Source: Streptomyces sp. CoH27 (GTDB lineage Bacteria; Actinomycetota; Actinomycetes; Streptomycetales; Streptomycetaceae). From it: a stretch of 64,000 nucleotides of DNA. Both the position numbers and the translations under genes were made by a program. The stretch is from the NCBI RefSeq assembly GCF_020181035.1, contig NZ_JAIQYY010000014.1, forward strand, positions 62,001 to 126,000, in the 5' to 3' direction. The notes beneath the pieces were generated by a model. That model did no database searches and was not told the DNA's origin. It saw only the letters and a program-made list of their open reading frames with translations. Of this stretch, positions 50,674 to 63,730 are shown in pieces (positions within the stretch are counted from its first letter, which is position 1; each line of letters starts with the position of its first letter).

Positions 50674-50729
50674 TGCCGCAGGGCGCGCGGCGACGCCCCG
50701 GTCGCCGCCGCCAGCTCTCCGATCCTCAT
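50616..50729 (-). pseudogene. merR-family regulator fragment (N terminus)
   Basis: From an ATG with GGAGGGG upstream, the product MRIGELAAATGASPRALRHY is a clear MerR-type winged helix start. The homology ends at about residue 23 near 50661. It then reads antisense into the SDR remnant and stops at 50616. The rest of the HTH, the dimerisation helix and the effector domain are absent. It lies 13 bases after mfd. Confidence 0.8.
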
Positions 50730-50742
50730 GCCCCTCCGGCTC

Positions 50743-54276
<3,534 letters not shown>

Positions 54277-54440
54277 GTGGGCTTTCCGTCCGAGGGGTGG
54301 GCAACGCAAGGCGCCCGGCGCGGGTGAGCGGCCGGGGGTGTCCAGCGTACGACTCCGTCGGGGTTGGCGCCGGAGCCTGTGGACAACTCCGCTTTCCGGT
54401 GGCCGGTGCCGCAGCGGGCCTTCCATGGGGCGAGACGACA

Positions 54441-54482
54441 ACCCGGTGCCGGGAAGTCCCGCAGGACTCCCCGGCACCGGGT
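54441..54482 (-). terminator. Hairpin downstream of ABC permease 2
   Basis: ACCCGGTGCCGGGAAGTCC and GGACTCCCCGGCACCGGGT form a 19-base stem with one mismatch. It lies between the permease stop and the mfd start on the same strand and ends transcription of the exporter. Confidence 0.85.
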
Positions 54483-54559
54483 CTTTCCCCCGCAACCCCC
54501 GTATGCGGTGGTCGTCGGCCGCACGCCCCGGGGAGGGACCGTCGGCCAGGGTGGCGCCG

Positions 54560-57142
54560 CTAGTCGGTCGCGATCGCGTTCAGCACGTTCATCCGGCCGG
54601 CCCGGAACGCCGGGATCAGGGCGGCGAACAGGCCCACGAAGGCCGAGCCGACGAAGACCGTGATGATCGTCGGCCAGGGGATCTCCAGGATCTTCAGGCC
54701 CTGCAGCGCGAGGAGTTTCTGGGCGGTCGCGCCCCAGCCCATGCCCAGGCCGAGGCCGAGCAGGGCGCCGAAGAGGGCGATCACCACGGACTCCAGGCGG
54801 ATCATGCGGCGCAGCTGGCGGCGGGAGAGTCCGATGGCCCGCATGAGGCCGATCTCCCGGGTCCGCTCGACCACCGACAGGGCCAGGGTGTTGACCACGC
54901 CCAGGACCGCCACGATGATCGCGAGCGCCAGCAGACCGTAGATCATGTTCAGCAGCTGGCCGATCTGGTCCTTCAGCGCCTTCTTGTAGTCGGTCTGGTC
55001 GCGCACGGTGAGCTGCGGGTAGTCGTCGTGCAGGGCCGACTTCAGGGCCTTGTACGCGGCGGCCTGCTGTCCGTCCTTGGCGGTGGCGAAGACCAGCTCG
55101 TCGAGCGGCATCTTCGCGGCGGGGACGTACTTGGCGAGTGTGGTGATCGACGTGTACTTGGCGCCCTGGTCGATCACGTCGTCGCTGCTGGTGATCGCCC
55201 GGACCGTGAGGTGGGCGGTGGCGCCGTCCTTGAACGCCACGGTGATCTTCGAACCGAGGTGGATGCCGTGGGCCTTGGCGAACTTGTCGTGGACGGACAT
55301 CGAGTCGGGCAGGTAGGCGTCCTTGAGGTTCCCGGCGACGGTCTTCTTGCGCAGGTCGGTCGCGTAGGTCGGGTCGGCCGCGGTGATGTCGGTGTCCTTG
55401 AGCGTCTGGCCGTCCGGCGTGGTGAAGTCGGCCTGGGTCGGCTTGTACTCGGTGACCCGTGCGAGTGCCGGGTTGTCCTTGATGAGCCGGACCGCCTGCG
55501 GCACGACCCGCTGGCCGTTGTCCGCCTGGATGATGAAGTCCGTGCCGACGGTCTTGTCGAGCTGGTCGGTGGCGGAGGCGACCATGGAGGAGCCGACCAC
55601 CGACAGGCAGGCCACCAGGGCCAGGCCGATCATCAAGGCCGCGCCGGTGGCGCCGGTGCGGCGCGGGTTGCGCAGCGCGTTGCGCTCGGCCATCCGCCCG
55701 ACCGGACCGAAGATCCGCAGCAGGACCGCGCCGAGGACGCGGACCAGGCCGCCCGCGAGCAGCGGGCCGATGACCACGAACCCGATCAGTGTGAGGACCA
55801 CCCCCAGGCCCAGCCAGCCGGAGCCGGTCTTGGCCTTGTCGGCGGTGGCGGCGACGTACAGGCTCCAGCCGCCGGCGCCGGTGAGCAGCAGGCCGAGCAC
55901 GGCCCGGACCGCGCCGGCCCTGGCGTCGGCCGGGGCGCCCGCGTCGCGCAGGGCGGCCATCGGGGAGATCCGGCCGGCGCGCCGGGCGGGCAGGTAGGCG
56001 GCGAGGACGGTGACGATCACGCCGAGCAGCAGGCCCACGACGGGGGTCGTCCAGGCGATCGTCAGGTCGTCGGTCGACAGGTGCATGCCCATGCTGCCCA
56101 TGAGCTTCATCAGGCCGACCGCGATGCCGACGCCCGCGCCGACACCGAGGACGGAGCCGAGGACGCCGAGCAGCAGAGCCTCGACCAGAACGGACCTGTT
56201 GACCTGCTTGCGGGACGAGCCGATGGCACGCATCAGGCCGATCTCGCGGGTGCGCTGGGCGACCAGCATGGAGAAGGTGTTGATGATCAGGAAGATGCCG
56301 ACGAGGAAGGCGATCCCGGCGAAGCCGAGCATCGCGTACTTCATGACGTTCAGGAAGCTCTCGACGCTCTTCTGGTTGGCGTCGGCGACCTCCTTGGCGG
56401 TCTGCACCTTGTAGCCGTGGCCGAGGGCGGCCGTGACGTCCTTCTTCAGCTGGTCGTCGGTCACCCCGTGCGCGGCGGTGACGTTGACGTTGGTGTACAC
56501 GCCGGTCTGTCCGACCAGGGCCTGCTGGGCGGTCGTGGTGTCGAGGTAGAAGATGGCCGCGCCGGGGTTGGTGACCTTGAAGGCGGCGATGCCGGACACG
56601 CGCGCGTGGTGGGTGCCGACGACCGAGATGATGCCGATGTCGTCACCGATCTTCAGGTGGTGCTTGTCGGCGGTGTCCTCGTCGACCATGACCTGGTCCG
56701 GGCCCTTCGGCGCCGTACCGGAGGTGACCTTCATGGTGCGGGCGTCGTTGCCGTTCCAGCTGCCCACGATGGTCGGGGCGCCGCTGCTCGGCGAGAGCTT
56801 GTCCTTCTTGGCGTCGATCACGGTGACCGAGGTGGAGAACACCGTGCCCTCGGCGGACCGGACGCCCTTGGTGCCGCGGACCGTGCCGACCACGGAGGCC
56901 GGCATCACCGGCGGCTTGCCGGTGCGGGAGACCGTCTCGCCGGTGTCGGAGGAGCCCTTCGCGCTGACCGTCACGTCCGACGACGTGGCCTGGAACAGCT
57001 TGTCGAAGGTGGTGTTCATGGTGTCGGTGAACACCAGCGTGCCGCACACGAACGCCACCGACAGCAGGACCGCGACCGCCGACAGCGCCATCCGGCCCTT
57101 GTGCGCGAAGAAGTTGCGCATCGAGGTCTTCAGGACGGTCAT
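54560..57142 (-). CDS. FtsX-like ABC permease, double-domain form, paralogue of 24453-26981
   Basis: The 860-residue protein has the same layout as the permease at 24 kb: an N-terminal membrane segment, a large extracellular domain, three membrane segments near residue 280-370 with MLVAQRTREIGLMRAIGSS, a central segment block, a second extracellular domain and a C-terminal triple with VVERTREIGLMRAIGLS. It works with the ATPase whose stop overlaps its ATG. A duplicated system, possibly with a different substrate. Confidence 0.92.
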   Translation of the reverse strand: MTVLKTSMRNFFAHKGRMALSAVAVLLSVAFVCGTLVFTDTMNTTFDKLFQATSSDVTVSAKGSSDTGETVSRTGKPPVMPASVVGTVRGTKGVRSAEGTVFSTSVTVIDAKKDKLSPSSGAPTIVGSWNGNDARTMKVTSGTAPKGPDQVMVDEDTADKHHLKIGDDIGIISVVGTHHARVSGIAAFKVTNPGAAIFYLDTTTAQQALVGQTGVYTNVNVTAAHGVTDDQLKKDVTAALGHGYKVQTAKEVADANQKSVESFLNVMKYAMLGFAGIAFLVGIFLIINTFSMLVAQRTREIGLMRAIGSSRKQVNRSVLVEALLLGVLGSVLGVGAGVGIAVGLMKLMGSMGMHLSTDDLTIAWTTPVVGLLLGVIVTVLAAYLPARRAGRISPMAALRDAGAPADARAGAVRAVLGLLLTGAGGWSLYVAATADKAKTGSGWLGLGVVLTLIGFVVIGPLLAGGLVRVLGAVLLRIFGPVGRMAERNALRNPRRTGATGAALMIGLALVACLSVVGSSMVASATDQLDKTVGTDFIIQADNGQRVVPQAVRLIKDNPALARVTEYKPTQADFTTPDGQTLKDTDITAADPTYATDLRKKTVAGNLKDAYLPDSMSVHDKFAKAHGIHLGSKITVAFKDGATAHLTVRAITSSDDVIDQGAKYTSITTLAKYVPAAKMPLDELVFATAKDGQQAAAYKALKSALHDDYPQLTVRDQTDYKKALKDQIGQLLNMIYGLLALAIIVAVLGVVNTLALSVVERTREIGLMRAIGLSRRQLRRMIRLESVVIALFGALLGLGLGMGWGATAQKLLALQGLKILEIPWPTIITVFVGSAFVGLFAALIPAFRAGRMNVLNAIATD

Positions 57143-57927
57143 GACGTACGTCCCCGGGCGTCGAAGTCCTTCATGCGGTCCAGGACCTGATCGGCCGTCG
57201 GCTGGTACATCTCGTCGACGATCCGGCCGTCGGCGAGGTACAGCACGCGGTCCGCGTAGGAGGCGGCCACCGGGTCGTGCGTGACCATCACGATGGTCTG
57301 GCCGAGTTCGTCCACCGAGCGGCGCAGGAAGCCGAGAACCTCCGCCCCCGCGCGCGAGTCGAGGTTTCCGGTCGGCTCGTCCCCGAAGATGATCTCCGGG
57401 CGGGCGGCGAGCGCGCGGGCCACGGCGACACGCTGCTGCTGTCCGCCGGAGAGCTGGGTCGGCCGGTGCTTGAGCCGCCCGGCGAGACCGACGGTCTCCA
57501 CCACGCGGTCCAGCCACGCCTTGTCGGGCTTGCGGCCCGCTATGTCCATGGGCAGCGTGATGTTCTCCAGCGCGTTCAGCGTCGGCAGCAGGTTGAACGC
57601 CTGGAAGATGAAGCCGATCCGGTCCCGGCGCAGCTGGGTGAGCTTCTTGTCCTTCAAGCCGGTGATCTCGGTCTCGTCCAGGTAGATCTGCCCGGAGGTG
57701 ACGGTGTCGAGGCCGGCGAGGCAGTGCATCAGGGTGGACTTGCCGGACCCCGAGGGGCCCATGATCGCGGTGAACTGGCCGCGGGCGATGTCCACGTCGA
57801 CCTGGTCGAGGGCGACGACACGGGTCTCCCCCGACCCGTAGGCCTTCACGACCTGCCGCGCCCGCGCGGCAACGGCCGTAGTCCCTCCAGTACCCCCGTG
57901 CCTGGGAATGGTCACAGCCGATGTCAC
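57139..57927 (-). CDS. ABC transporter ATPase (MacB/LolD type), paralogue of 23683-24453
   Basis: The 262-residue ATPase has GPSGSGKST, FIFQAFNLLPTLNALENI, LSGGQQQR and IIFGDEPTGNLDS, almost identical to the other exporter's ATPase. The GTG at 57927 follows GAGGAG. Its stop overlaps the permease ATG (ATGA). The two exporters probably arose by duplication. Confidence 0.93.
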   Translation of the reverse strand: MTSAVTIPRHGGTGGTTAVAARARQVVKAYGSGETRVVALDQVDVDIARGQFTAIMGPSGSGKSTLMHCLAGLDTVTSGQIYLDETEITGLKDKKLTQLRRDRIGFIFQAFNLLPTLNALENITLPMDIAGRKPDKAWLDRVVETVGLAGRLKHRPTQLSGGQQQRVAVARALAARPEIIFGDEPTGNLDSRAGAEVLGFLRRSVDELGQTIVMVTHDPVAASYADRVLYLADGRIVDEMYQPTADQVLDRMKDFDARGRTS

Positions 57928-58415
57928 GGTATGTCTCCTCTGCCGGTCGACAGGTCGATGGGTGGTGCCCGGTGCGCCACGGTGGCGCCCTGGTCTGACG
58001 TCGATGAGTCTCGCGGCCGGCGGGGGTGCCGCGCGCTGGTGCGAAGCCCCGTCTTTCCGTGGGGAAAACCCCACCCCTCCGGTGCGGTCAGCCGCCCCCC
58101 AGCGGCGTAAAGCCAGGTTAAGGACCGCCCAGGGGCGGTCTCCTCCTCCGCCGGGACGAACCCTCCCCGGGTCCTGGTACGGAGACACCCCTAGGGGTCC
58201 TCCACCCCGGGGCGGAGCCCGCCTCGGGGTCGCCTCCACCCTTCGACGCCCCGAGCCTCCACCCTCCCGTCGCGTCAGGGTCAAGTCGGGCTGCTCGTGG
58301 CAGGCTTTCGGGGCGCAGATAGCTGCAAGGGGCACGGGGTAGGTTCCGGCAGGGAGCCGGGGAGTCCGGAAGCCCGGAGCCCGGGAGTTCCGGGAAGCAT
58401 GGGGAGGGATGTGCG
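57928..58415. other. Divergent promoter region without a gene
   Basis: This 488-base region separates the ABC exporter (minus) from an MFS exporter (plus). It is very G+C rich. A small GTGGGG-AAAA-CCCCAC hairpin sits at 58059-58074 and a GACCGCC/GGCGGTC hairpin at 58123-58140. No gene, tRNA or repeat array was seen. The promoters were not resolved. Confidence 0.5.
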
Positions 58416-59933
58416 GTGGGGAGTACGACACCCGCGATACGCGGCGGCGCCGGCCGGCGGCAGGACACCCGGCGGCGCGGAGCGGTCGTCGCCGCGCTGA
58501 TGCTGGCGATGGCACTGGCGGCGCTCGACTCCACCATCGTCTCCACGGCCGTCCCGCAGATCGTCGGCGATCTCGGCGGATTCTCCGTCTTCTCCTGGCT
58601 GTTCTCCGGCTATCTGCTCGCCGTGACCGTCTCGTTGCCCGTCTACGGCAAGCTGTCCGACACCTTCGGCCGCAAGCCGGTGCTGGTGGTGGGCGCCGCC
58701 GTGTTCCTGCTGGGCTCGCTGCTGTGCGCGGCGGCCTGGAACATGGCGGCGCTGATCGCGTTCCGGGTCGTCCAGGGCCTGGGCGGCGGCGCGTTGCAGG
58801 GCACCGTGCAGACCCTGGCCGCCGATCTGTACCCGCTGGCGGAACGCCCCAAGATCCAGTCGAAGCTGTCCACGGTGTGGGCGGTGTCGGCGGTCGCCGG
58901 GCCGGGGCTCGGCGGAGTGCTCGCCGCGTACGCCGACTGGCGCTGGATCTTCCTGGTCAACCTGCCGATCGGGGCCGCCGCGCTGTGGCTGGTCGTCCGT
59001 CATCTGCACGAGCCCGCACGGGAGCTGCCGGAGAACCCTGGGAACGACACGGCACGCGCGCGCGTGGACTGGGCCGGCGCGCTCGCGGTGTTCGCGGCCG
59101 GCGGGGTGCTGCTGACCGCGCTGGTGCAGGGCGGGGTCGCCTGGCCGTGGCTGTCGGCGCCGTCCCTGGCGCTGTTCGCCACGGGCCTGGCGCTGGCCGG
59201 GGTGGTGGTGTGGGTGGAGCGGCGGGCGGCGCAGCCGATCATCCCGGGGTGGGTGTGGCGGCGCCGGACGATCGCGGCCGTCAATCTGGCGCTCGGCGCG
59301 CTCGGGCTGCTGATGGTGGCGCCGAGCGTGTTCCTGCCGACGTATGCCCAGTCGGTGCTCGGACTCGCGCCCGTGGCCGCCGGTTTCGTGCTGTCGGTGT
59401 GGACGCTTAGCTGGCCGGTGTCGGCGGCGCTCAGCCAGCACGTCTACCGGCGCATCGGCTTCCGCGACACCGCGCTGCTCGGCATCGGCCTCGCGGCGCT
59501 GATTCTGTTCGCGTTCCCGTTCCTGCCGTATCCGGGGTCGTGGTGGCAGCCGACGCTGCTGATGCTGCTGCTGGGCGGCGCGCTGGGCCTGTTCCAGCTG
59601 CCGCTGATCGTCGGTGTGCAGTCGACGGTGGGCTGGTCGGAGCGGGGCACCACGACCGCGTCCGTGCTGTTCTGCCGGCAGACCGGACAGACCCTGGGCG
59701 CCTCGCTGTTCGGCGCGGTCGCCAACGGGGTGCTGGCGGCGCGCCTCGGCGGCGCGGGCGACCTGGACTCCGTCACGCGCGCGTTGGACGCCGGTACGGC
59801 CCCTGAGGCGACGCGGCGCGCGATCGCCGGCGCGGTGCACGCGGTGTACCTCGGCGCGGCCGGCGCGGCGGCCCTGGCCTTCCTGGTGCTGCTCCTGCTG
59901 GCTCCTCGCCGCTTCCCGGTGCGGAGCGAGTGA
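58416..59933 (+). CDS. MFS drug-efflux transporter (EmrB/QacA, DHA2 type)
   Basis: The 505-residue protein has about 14 membrane segments, typical of DHA2 drug:H+ antiporters. Motif C-like and A-like signatures are visible: LDSTIVSTAVPQIVGDLG, GKLSDTFGRKPVL and the GPGLGGVLA segment. It should export a drug or other toxic compound using the proton gradient. The GTG at 58416 follows GGGGAGGG. It is monocistronic. Confidence 0.9.
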   Translation: MGSTTPAIRGGAGRRQDTRRRGAVVAALMLAMALAALDSTIVSTAVPQIVGDLGGFSVFSWLFSGYLLAVTVSLPVYGKLSDTFGRKPVLVVGAAVFLLGSLLCAAAWNMAALIAFRVVQGLGGGALQGTVQTLAADLYPLAERPKIQSKLSTVWAVSAVAGPGLGGVLAAYADWRWIFLVNLPIGAAALWLVVRHLHEPARELPENPGNDTARARVDWAGALAVFAAGGVLLTALVQGGVAWPWLSAPSLALFATGLALAGVVVWVERRAAQPIIPGWVWRRRTIAAVNLALGALGLLMVAPSVFLPTYAQSVLGLAPVAAGFVLSVWTLSWPVSAALSQHVYRRIGFRDTALLGIGLAALILFAFPFLPYPGSWWQPTLLMLLLGGALGLFQLPLIVGVQSTVGWSERGTTTASVLFCRQTGQTLGASLFGAVANGVLAARLGGAGDLDSVTRALDAGTAPEATRRAIAGAVHAVYLGAAGAAALAFLVLLLLAPRRFPVRSE

Positions 59934-60171
59934 GCACGCGCGCGTGTGTGTGCCGCGAGTGGACCCGGGCCGGGGCACACAAAAGGCCTGGTTAACGCGG
60001 GTAACACCCCCGGCGGGGCGGCGTTTTGACGTAGTAAGCGCATACCGACCGGCCAGTTCGGTGAAAAGGCAGCGCGGCCCGGGTACCCGCGAGTAGCGTG
60101 CGTGGCTCCGCCCACCCCCCACCTCCCTGCGGTCCGCCGCCACGGACCCGAGCCGCGCAAGGAGCCCCGGG

Positions 60172-60576
60172 ATGTCCTACGACCCGCCGCATCCCCCACA
60201 TCTCACCTACCCCTGGCAGCCCCCGCCGCCCGAACCGCCGCGCACCCACCGCCGCCCGCCCCGCGAACCCGTCGGCCGCCACGGCGATCTGCGCGTCCTG
60301 CGCGGCGCCTACCGCCGGCAGCGGCGCATCGCCACACTCACCGCGCTCGGCTACTTCACCCTGTTCCTCGTCCTGTCCGCGTGCGCGCCCGGCGTCATGA
60401 CGCGCACGGTCACCGACGGCGTCCCGGCCGGTCTGCTGCTCGCCCTGCTCCAGCTCCCCGTCACCTGGCTCGCGATCGCCCTGTACGAGCACACCGCGCG
60501 CGTGCACGTCGATCCGCTCGCGGACCGCATCCGCGCGGAGGCCGAACTGGACGCCCGGCGCGGAGCGCTGCGGTGA
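60172..60576 (+). CDS. DUF485 membrane protein, symporter partner
   Basis: The 134-residue protein has a Pro-rich cytoplasmic N terminus (HPPHLTYPWQPPPPEPP), two membrane segments (about residues 56-75 and 86-106) and a charged tail. This is the DUF485 layout, usually placed just before sodium/solute symporters of the ActP type. The ATG follows AAGGAG. The stop overlaps the symporter GTG (GTGA). Confidence 0.85.
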   Translation: MSYDPPHPPHLTYPWQPPPPEPPRTHRRPPREPVGRHGDLRVLRGAYRRQRRIATLTALGYFTLFLVLSACAPGVMTRTVTDGVPAGLLLALLQLPVTWLAIALYEHTARVHVDPLADRIRAEAELDARRGALR

Positions 60577-62216
60577 CCGCCGCCGCCTCGCCGGCCGTCT
60601 GGGGCTTCACCGGATTCAGCGCCGGGGCCCAGTCCATGTCCCTGGTCGCCTTCTCCACCGTCGCCACGGTGACCCTGCTGCTGTGCGTGATGACCGGCCC
60701 CGACCGCGACGACCTCGACGCGTTCTACACCGGCTACGGCTCCCTGTCCCCGCTGCGCAACGGCCTCGCCATCGCCGGCGATTACATCTCCGCCGCCACC
60801 GTCCTCGGCACCGGCGGCGTGATCGCCCTGTGCGGCTACGACGGGATCGTCCTCGCCCTCAGTACGGCGCTGTCGCTGATGCTGCTGATGTTCCTGCTGG
60901 CCGAACCGCTGCGCAACGCGGGCCGGTTCACCATGGGCGACGCGCTCGCCCGTCGGCTCCCGGGCCGCGGTGTACGCATCACGGCGTGCGCGGTGACGAT
61001 CGCCGCGCTGCTGCCGCTGATGCTGGTCCAGCTCGCCGGGACCGGCCAGCTGATGGCGTTCATCCTGGGCTTCTCCGACGAGTCGCTGAAGACGGCGTGC
61101 GTCGTCGGACTGGGCGCCCTGATGATCGCCTACGCGGCGATCGGCGGCATGAAGGGCACCGCTCTCATCCAGATCCTGAAGATCGTGATGCTGGTCGGTT
61201 CGGGCACCGTGGTCGCCGTTCTGATCCTGCACCGCTTCGACTGGGACCCGGGCGCCCTGTTCTCCGCCGCCGCGCGGCAGAGCGGCGCCGGGCCCGCGTT
61301 CCTGCACTCCGGCCTGGAGTTCGGCACGTCGGCCCGGTCCCGTCTCGACATGATCGCCTCCGAGCTGACCGTCGTGCTCGGCGGCGGCTGTCTGCCGCAC
61401 GTCACCATGCGCATGTACACCGCCTCCAGCGCCCGCCAGGTGCGCCGATCGATGTCCTGGGCCGTGTCGATCGCCGCCCTGTTCGTCCTGGTCATCACGG
61501 TCGTCGGCGTCGGGGCCACCGCCCTGGTCGGCCGTACGGCGATCGCCGGCGCCGATCCCCAGGGCAACACCGCGTATCTGCTGGGCTCCCGGGCGGCGTT
61601 CGGCGCGGACGTGTCGACCGCGCAGACCCTCCTGTTCACCATGGTCACCACCGCGATCTTCCTGACCCTGCTCGCCTCGGTGGCCGGGATGATCCTCGCC
61701 TGCGCCAACTCCCTCGCCCACGACGTCTTCGCCGCGTACATGCGGGAGATGCCGCCCCGGCGCGAGATGGCCCTCGCGCGCGTGTCGGCGCTCGCCATAG
61801 GCGTGCCGACGGTCCTGCTCGCCACGCTGGTGCAGCACCACAGCCTGCAGCCTCTGGTGACGCTCTCCTTCTGCCTGGGCGCCTCGGCCATCGCGCCCGC
61901 CCTGGTCTACGGCCTCTTCTGGCGCCGTTACACCCGCGGCGGGCTGCTGGCCACGCTGATCGGGGGCACGCTGACCGTGCTGCTGCTCATGCCGGGCACC
62001 AATCTGGTCTCCGGCTCACCCCTCGCGGCCTTCCCGCACGCCGACTTCAACTGGTTCCCGTTCACCACGACCGGCATCGTCTCCATCCCGGCCGGCTTCC
62101 TCTTCGGCTGGCTCGGCACGCTGGTCTCCGGCCGGGCGAAGGCGGAGCAACAGCGGCGCCAGTACGAGGCGGTGGAGGGGTGGATCCTGGCGGGGGTGGT
62201 GCGCAGGGGGAGTTGA
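60573..62216 (+). CDS. Sodium/solute symporter (SSS family, ActP-like)
   Basis: The 547-residue protein has about 13 membrane segments and the SSS signatures: AIAGDYISAATVLGTGGVIA, IGGMKGTALIQILKIVML and LLASVAGMILACANSLAHDVF. Family members import acetate, pyruvate or proline using sodium. Pairing with DUF485 favours a monocarboxylate substrate, but this is inference. The GTG overlaps the DUF485 stop. Confidence 0.9.
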   Translation: MTAAASPAVWGFTGFSAGAQSMSLVAFSTVATVTLLLCVMTGPDRDDLDAFYTGYGSLSPLRNGLAIAGDYISAATVLGTGGVIALCGYDGIVLALSTALSLMLLMFLLAEPLRNAGRFTMGDALARRLPGRGVRITACAVTIAALLPLMLVQLAGTGQLMAFILGFSDESLKTACVVGLGALMIAYAAIGGMKGTALIQILKIVMLVGSGTVVAVLILHRFDWDPGALFSAAARQSGAGPAFLHSGLEFGTSARSRLDMIASELTVVLGGGCLPHVTMRMYTASSARQVRRSMSWAVSIAALFVLVITVVGVGATALVGRTAIAGADPQGNTAYLLGSRAAFGADVSTAQTLLFTMVTTAIFLTLLASVAGMILACANSLAHDVFAAYMREMPPRREMALARVSALAIGVPTVLLATLVQHHSLQPLVTLSFCLGASAIAPALVYGLFWRRYTRGGLLATLIGGTLTVLLLMPGTNLVSGSPLAAFPHADFNWFPFTTTGIVSIPAGFLFGWLGTLVSGRAKAEQQRRQYEAVEGWILAGVVRRGS

Positions 62217-62241
62217 GGGGCGTACCGAGCGCCCCCGGACG

Positions 62242-63129
62242 CTATTCCAGGGCCGCTCTGCCCGTCAGCGAGATCAGGCTGCTGCGGACGTGATCCATCT
62301 GCGCCCGTACGTCGTCCCAGGTCTCCCCGTGCTCGCGCAGCACCCGTTCCGTCTCGCGGGCGATGTGCTCCTCGCGCACGCGCGCGCCGGCAATGATCTC
62401 GACGGCACGCGCGCGTGCCTCCTCCTGGATGCGCCGCGCCGCCTCCTCGGCCTCCCCGAAAGCCCGCTTGGCCTCGGACAGCGCCGTCTCGGCCCTGCTC
62501 ACCCGCTCGGCGTGCCGGGCGTCCAGCGCGGTGGCCCGCTCGGCCTCCTCACGCTCGAACTCGGCCCACCGCTCGGCATGCTCCCGGGAATGCTCGGAGA
62601 GCATGCCGGTGGTGCGCTGCCGTACTTCGCGCAACGCCGAGAGCGCCTCTGTGCGCCCCTCTTTCACTTCGCGCCTGGCGCTGATGCGGATGTCGTCGGC
62701 CTCGGCGCGCGCGGCGAGAAGGCACTGACGGGCGCGTTCGTCGGCTTCCGCGCCGAGCGCGTCCGCGGCTTCGCACGCCTCCCGGCGCAAGCTCTCGGCG
62801 CGCGCCTCGGCCTGCGCGACCTGCTCGCGCGCTTCGCGTCGCGTGCGCTCACGGAGATCCGCCGCCTCTTCCTGCACGAGCTGGAACAAGCGCCGCGCAG
62901 GCTCCCCGAGCGTCTCGTACTCCTGTGGTGCGAGCTGGGCGACGACTTCGCGCATCCGCACGGCCTCCGCCTCCATGTCTCGGGCGAGCACGGTCAGCCG
63001 CGCGGCGCGCTCCCACGCGGCGTCCCGGTCCTGCGACAGCGCCCGCATGTGGGCGTCCACCTGATCGGGGCGGTAGCCACGCCCCCGAACGGTCACGAAG
63101 CCGTGCGGCGGCATCGATGCACTGCTCAC
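62242..63129 (-). CDS. DivIVA-like coiled-coil protein
   Basis: The 295-residue protein has an N-terminal DivIVA-like stretch (GFVTVRGRGYRPDQVDAHMRAL) followed by nearly continuous coiled coil rich in Glu, Arg and Ala to the end. Actinobacterial proteins of this kind (often annotated cellulose-binding) build filaments and influence polar growth. The GTG at 63129 is preceded by AGAGGGG. An in-frame ATG at 63114 is possible. It stands alone. Confidence 0.85.
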   Translation of the reverse strand: MSSASMPPHGFVTVRGRGYRPDQVDAHMRALSQDRDAAWERAARLTVLARDMEAEAVRMREVVAQLAPQEYETLGEPARRLFQLVQEEAADLRERTRREAREQVAQAEARAESLRREACEAADALGAEADERARQCLLAARAEADDIRISARREVKEGRTEALSALREVRQRTTGMLSEHSREHAERWAEFEREEAERATALDARHAERVSRAETALSEAKRAFGEAEEAARRIQEEARARAVEIIAGARVREEHIARETERVLREHGETWDDVRAQMDHVRSSLISLTGRAALE

Positions 63130-63288
63130 CCTGGGGACCCCTCTCCACCGGATATTCACGACATACGCGACGCGATGATTTCGCGCACATCTTGATGGAT
63201 CGGGCGTAAGTGTTCATAACGCGACACTCCGCAGTCACGTCACGTATGAACTCCTGCACTTCGCGCTCGGTGTGGCGGGTACGGCCGG

Positions 63289-63605
63289 CTACAGCACCTC
63301 CTCCTCACCAGTGATGATCACGCTGCGAACGGGCGCGAGCTCCGCCAGACGCGCCGCACCCTCAGCCGTCGCATGCCCCTCCGGGGAGGCGAACGCCGCG
63401 CGCAGATCGTCCAGGGAGTCCCACTTCAGCACGGCGACCAGGTGGTACGGCCGCCTCCGCGCACCGCCACCGTCTCCCGGCCCAGCGTGCAGCGGCGCAG
63501 TCCGGGCAGCCGACGGCCGAGCGGGATGTGCACCTCCCAGTAGTGCTGGTCGAACGCCTCGGGGTCGGCCGGGGTCTCGTACAGGGCGAGGAAACGCGCG
63601 GTCAT
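63289..63605 (-). pseudogene. EthD/DUF1330-type protein broken by a frameshift
   Basis: Read on the minus strand, the first part gives MTARFLALYETPADPEAFDQ and then HYWEVHIPLGRRLPGLR. From about 63460 the homology continues in another frame as RPYHLVAVLKWDSLDDLRAA, ending RSVIITGEEEVL at 63289. Together they form a typical EthD (ferredoxin-like) protein of about 105 residues. A one-base loss near 63455-63465 is needed to join them. Sequencing error is an alternative. Confidence 0.8.
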
Positions 63606-63730
63606 CGTGCCGCCCTCCCGTACCGCATGAGGACGGCGGCCCCCACCCGTTCGGCCGACAGACACTCCGACCCGGCCGGCGGACTCCCGTCCGGGCCGGA
63701 CACGACTCCGTCCAGGGAAGACCAGTTCAC
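63602..63730 (-). CDS. 42-codon ORF coupled on both sides
   Basis: A GTG at 63730 overlaps the stop of the sigma-factor remnant (GTGA), and its TGA overlaps the ATG of the EthD gene (ATGA). The product, beginning MNWSSLDGVVSGPDGSPPAG, has no recognisable domain and may be a remnant of a larger gene. Tight overlaps on both sides suggest it was once a real operon member. Confidence 0.4.
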   Translation of the reverse strand: MNWSSLDGVVSGPDGSPPAGSECLSAERVGAAVLMRYGRAAR

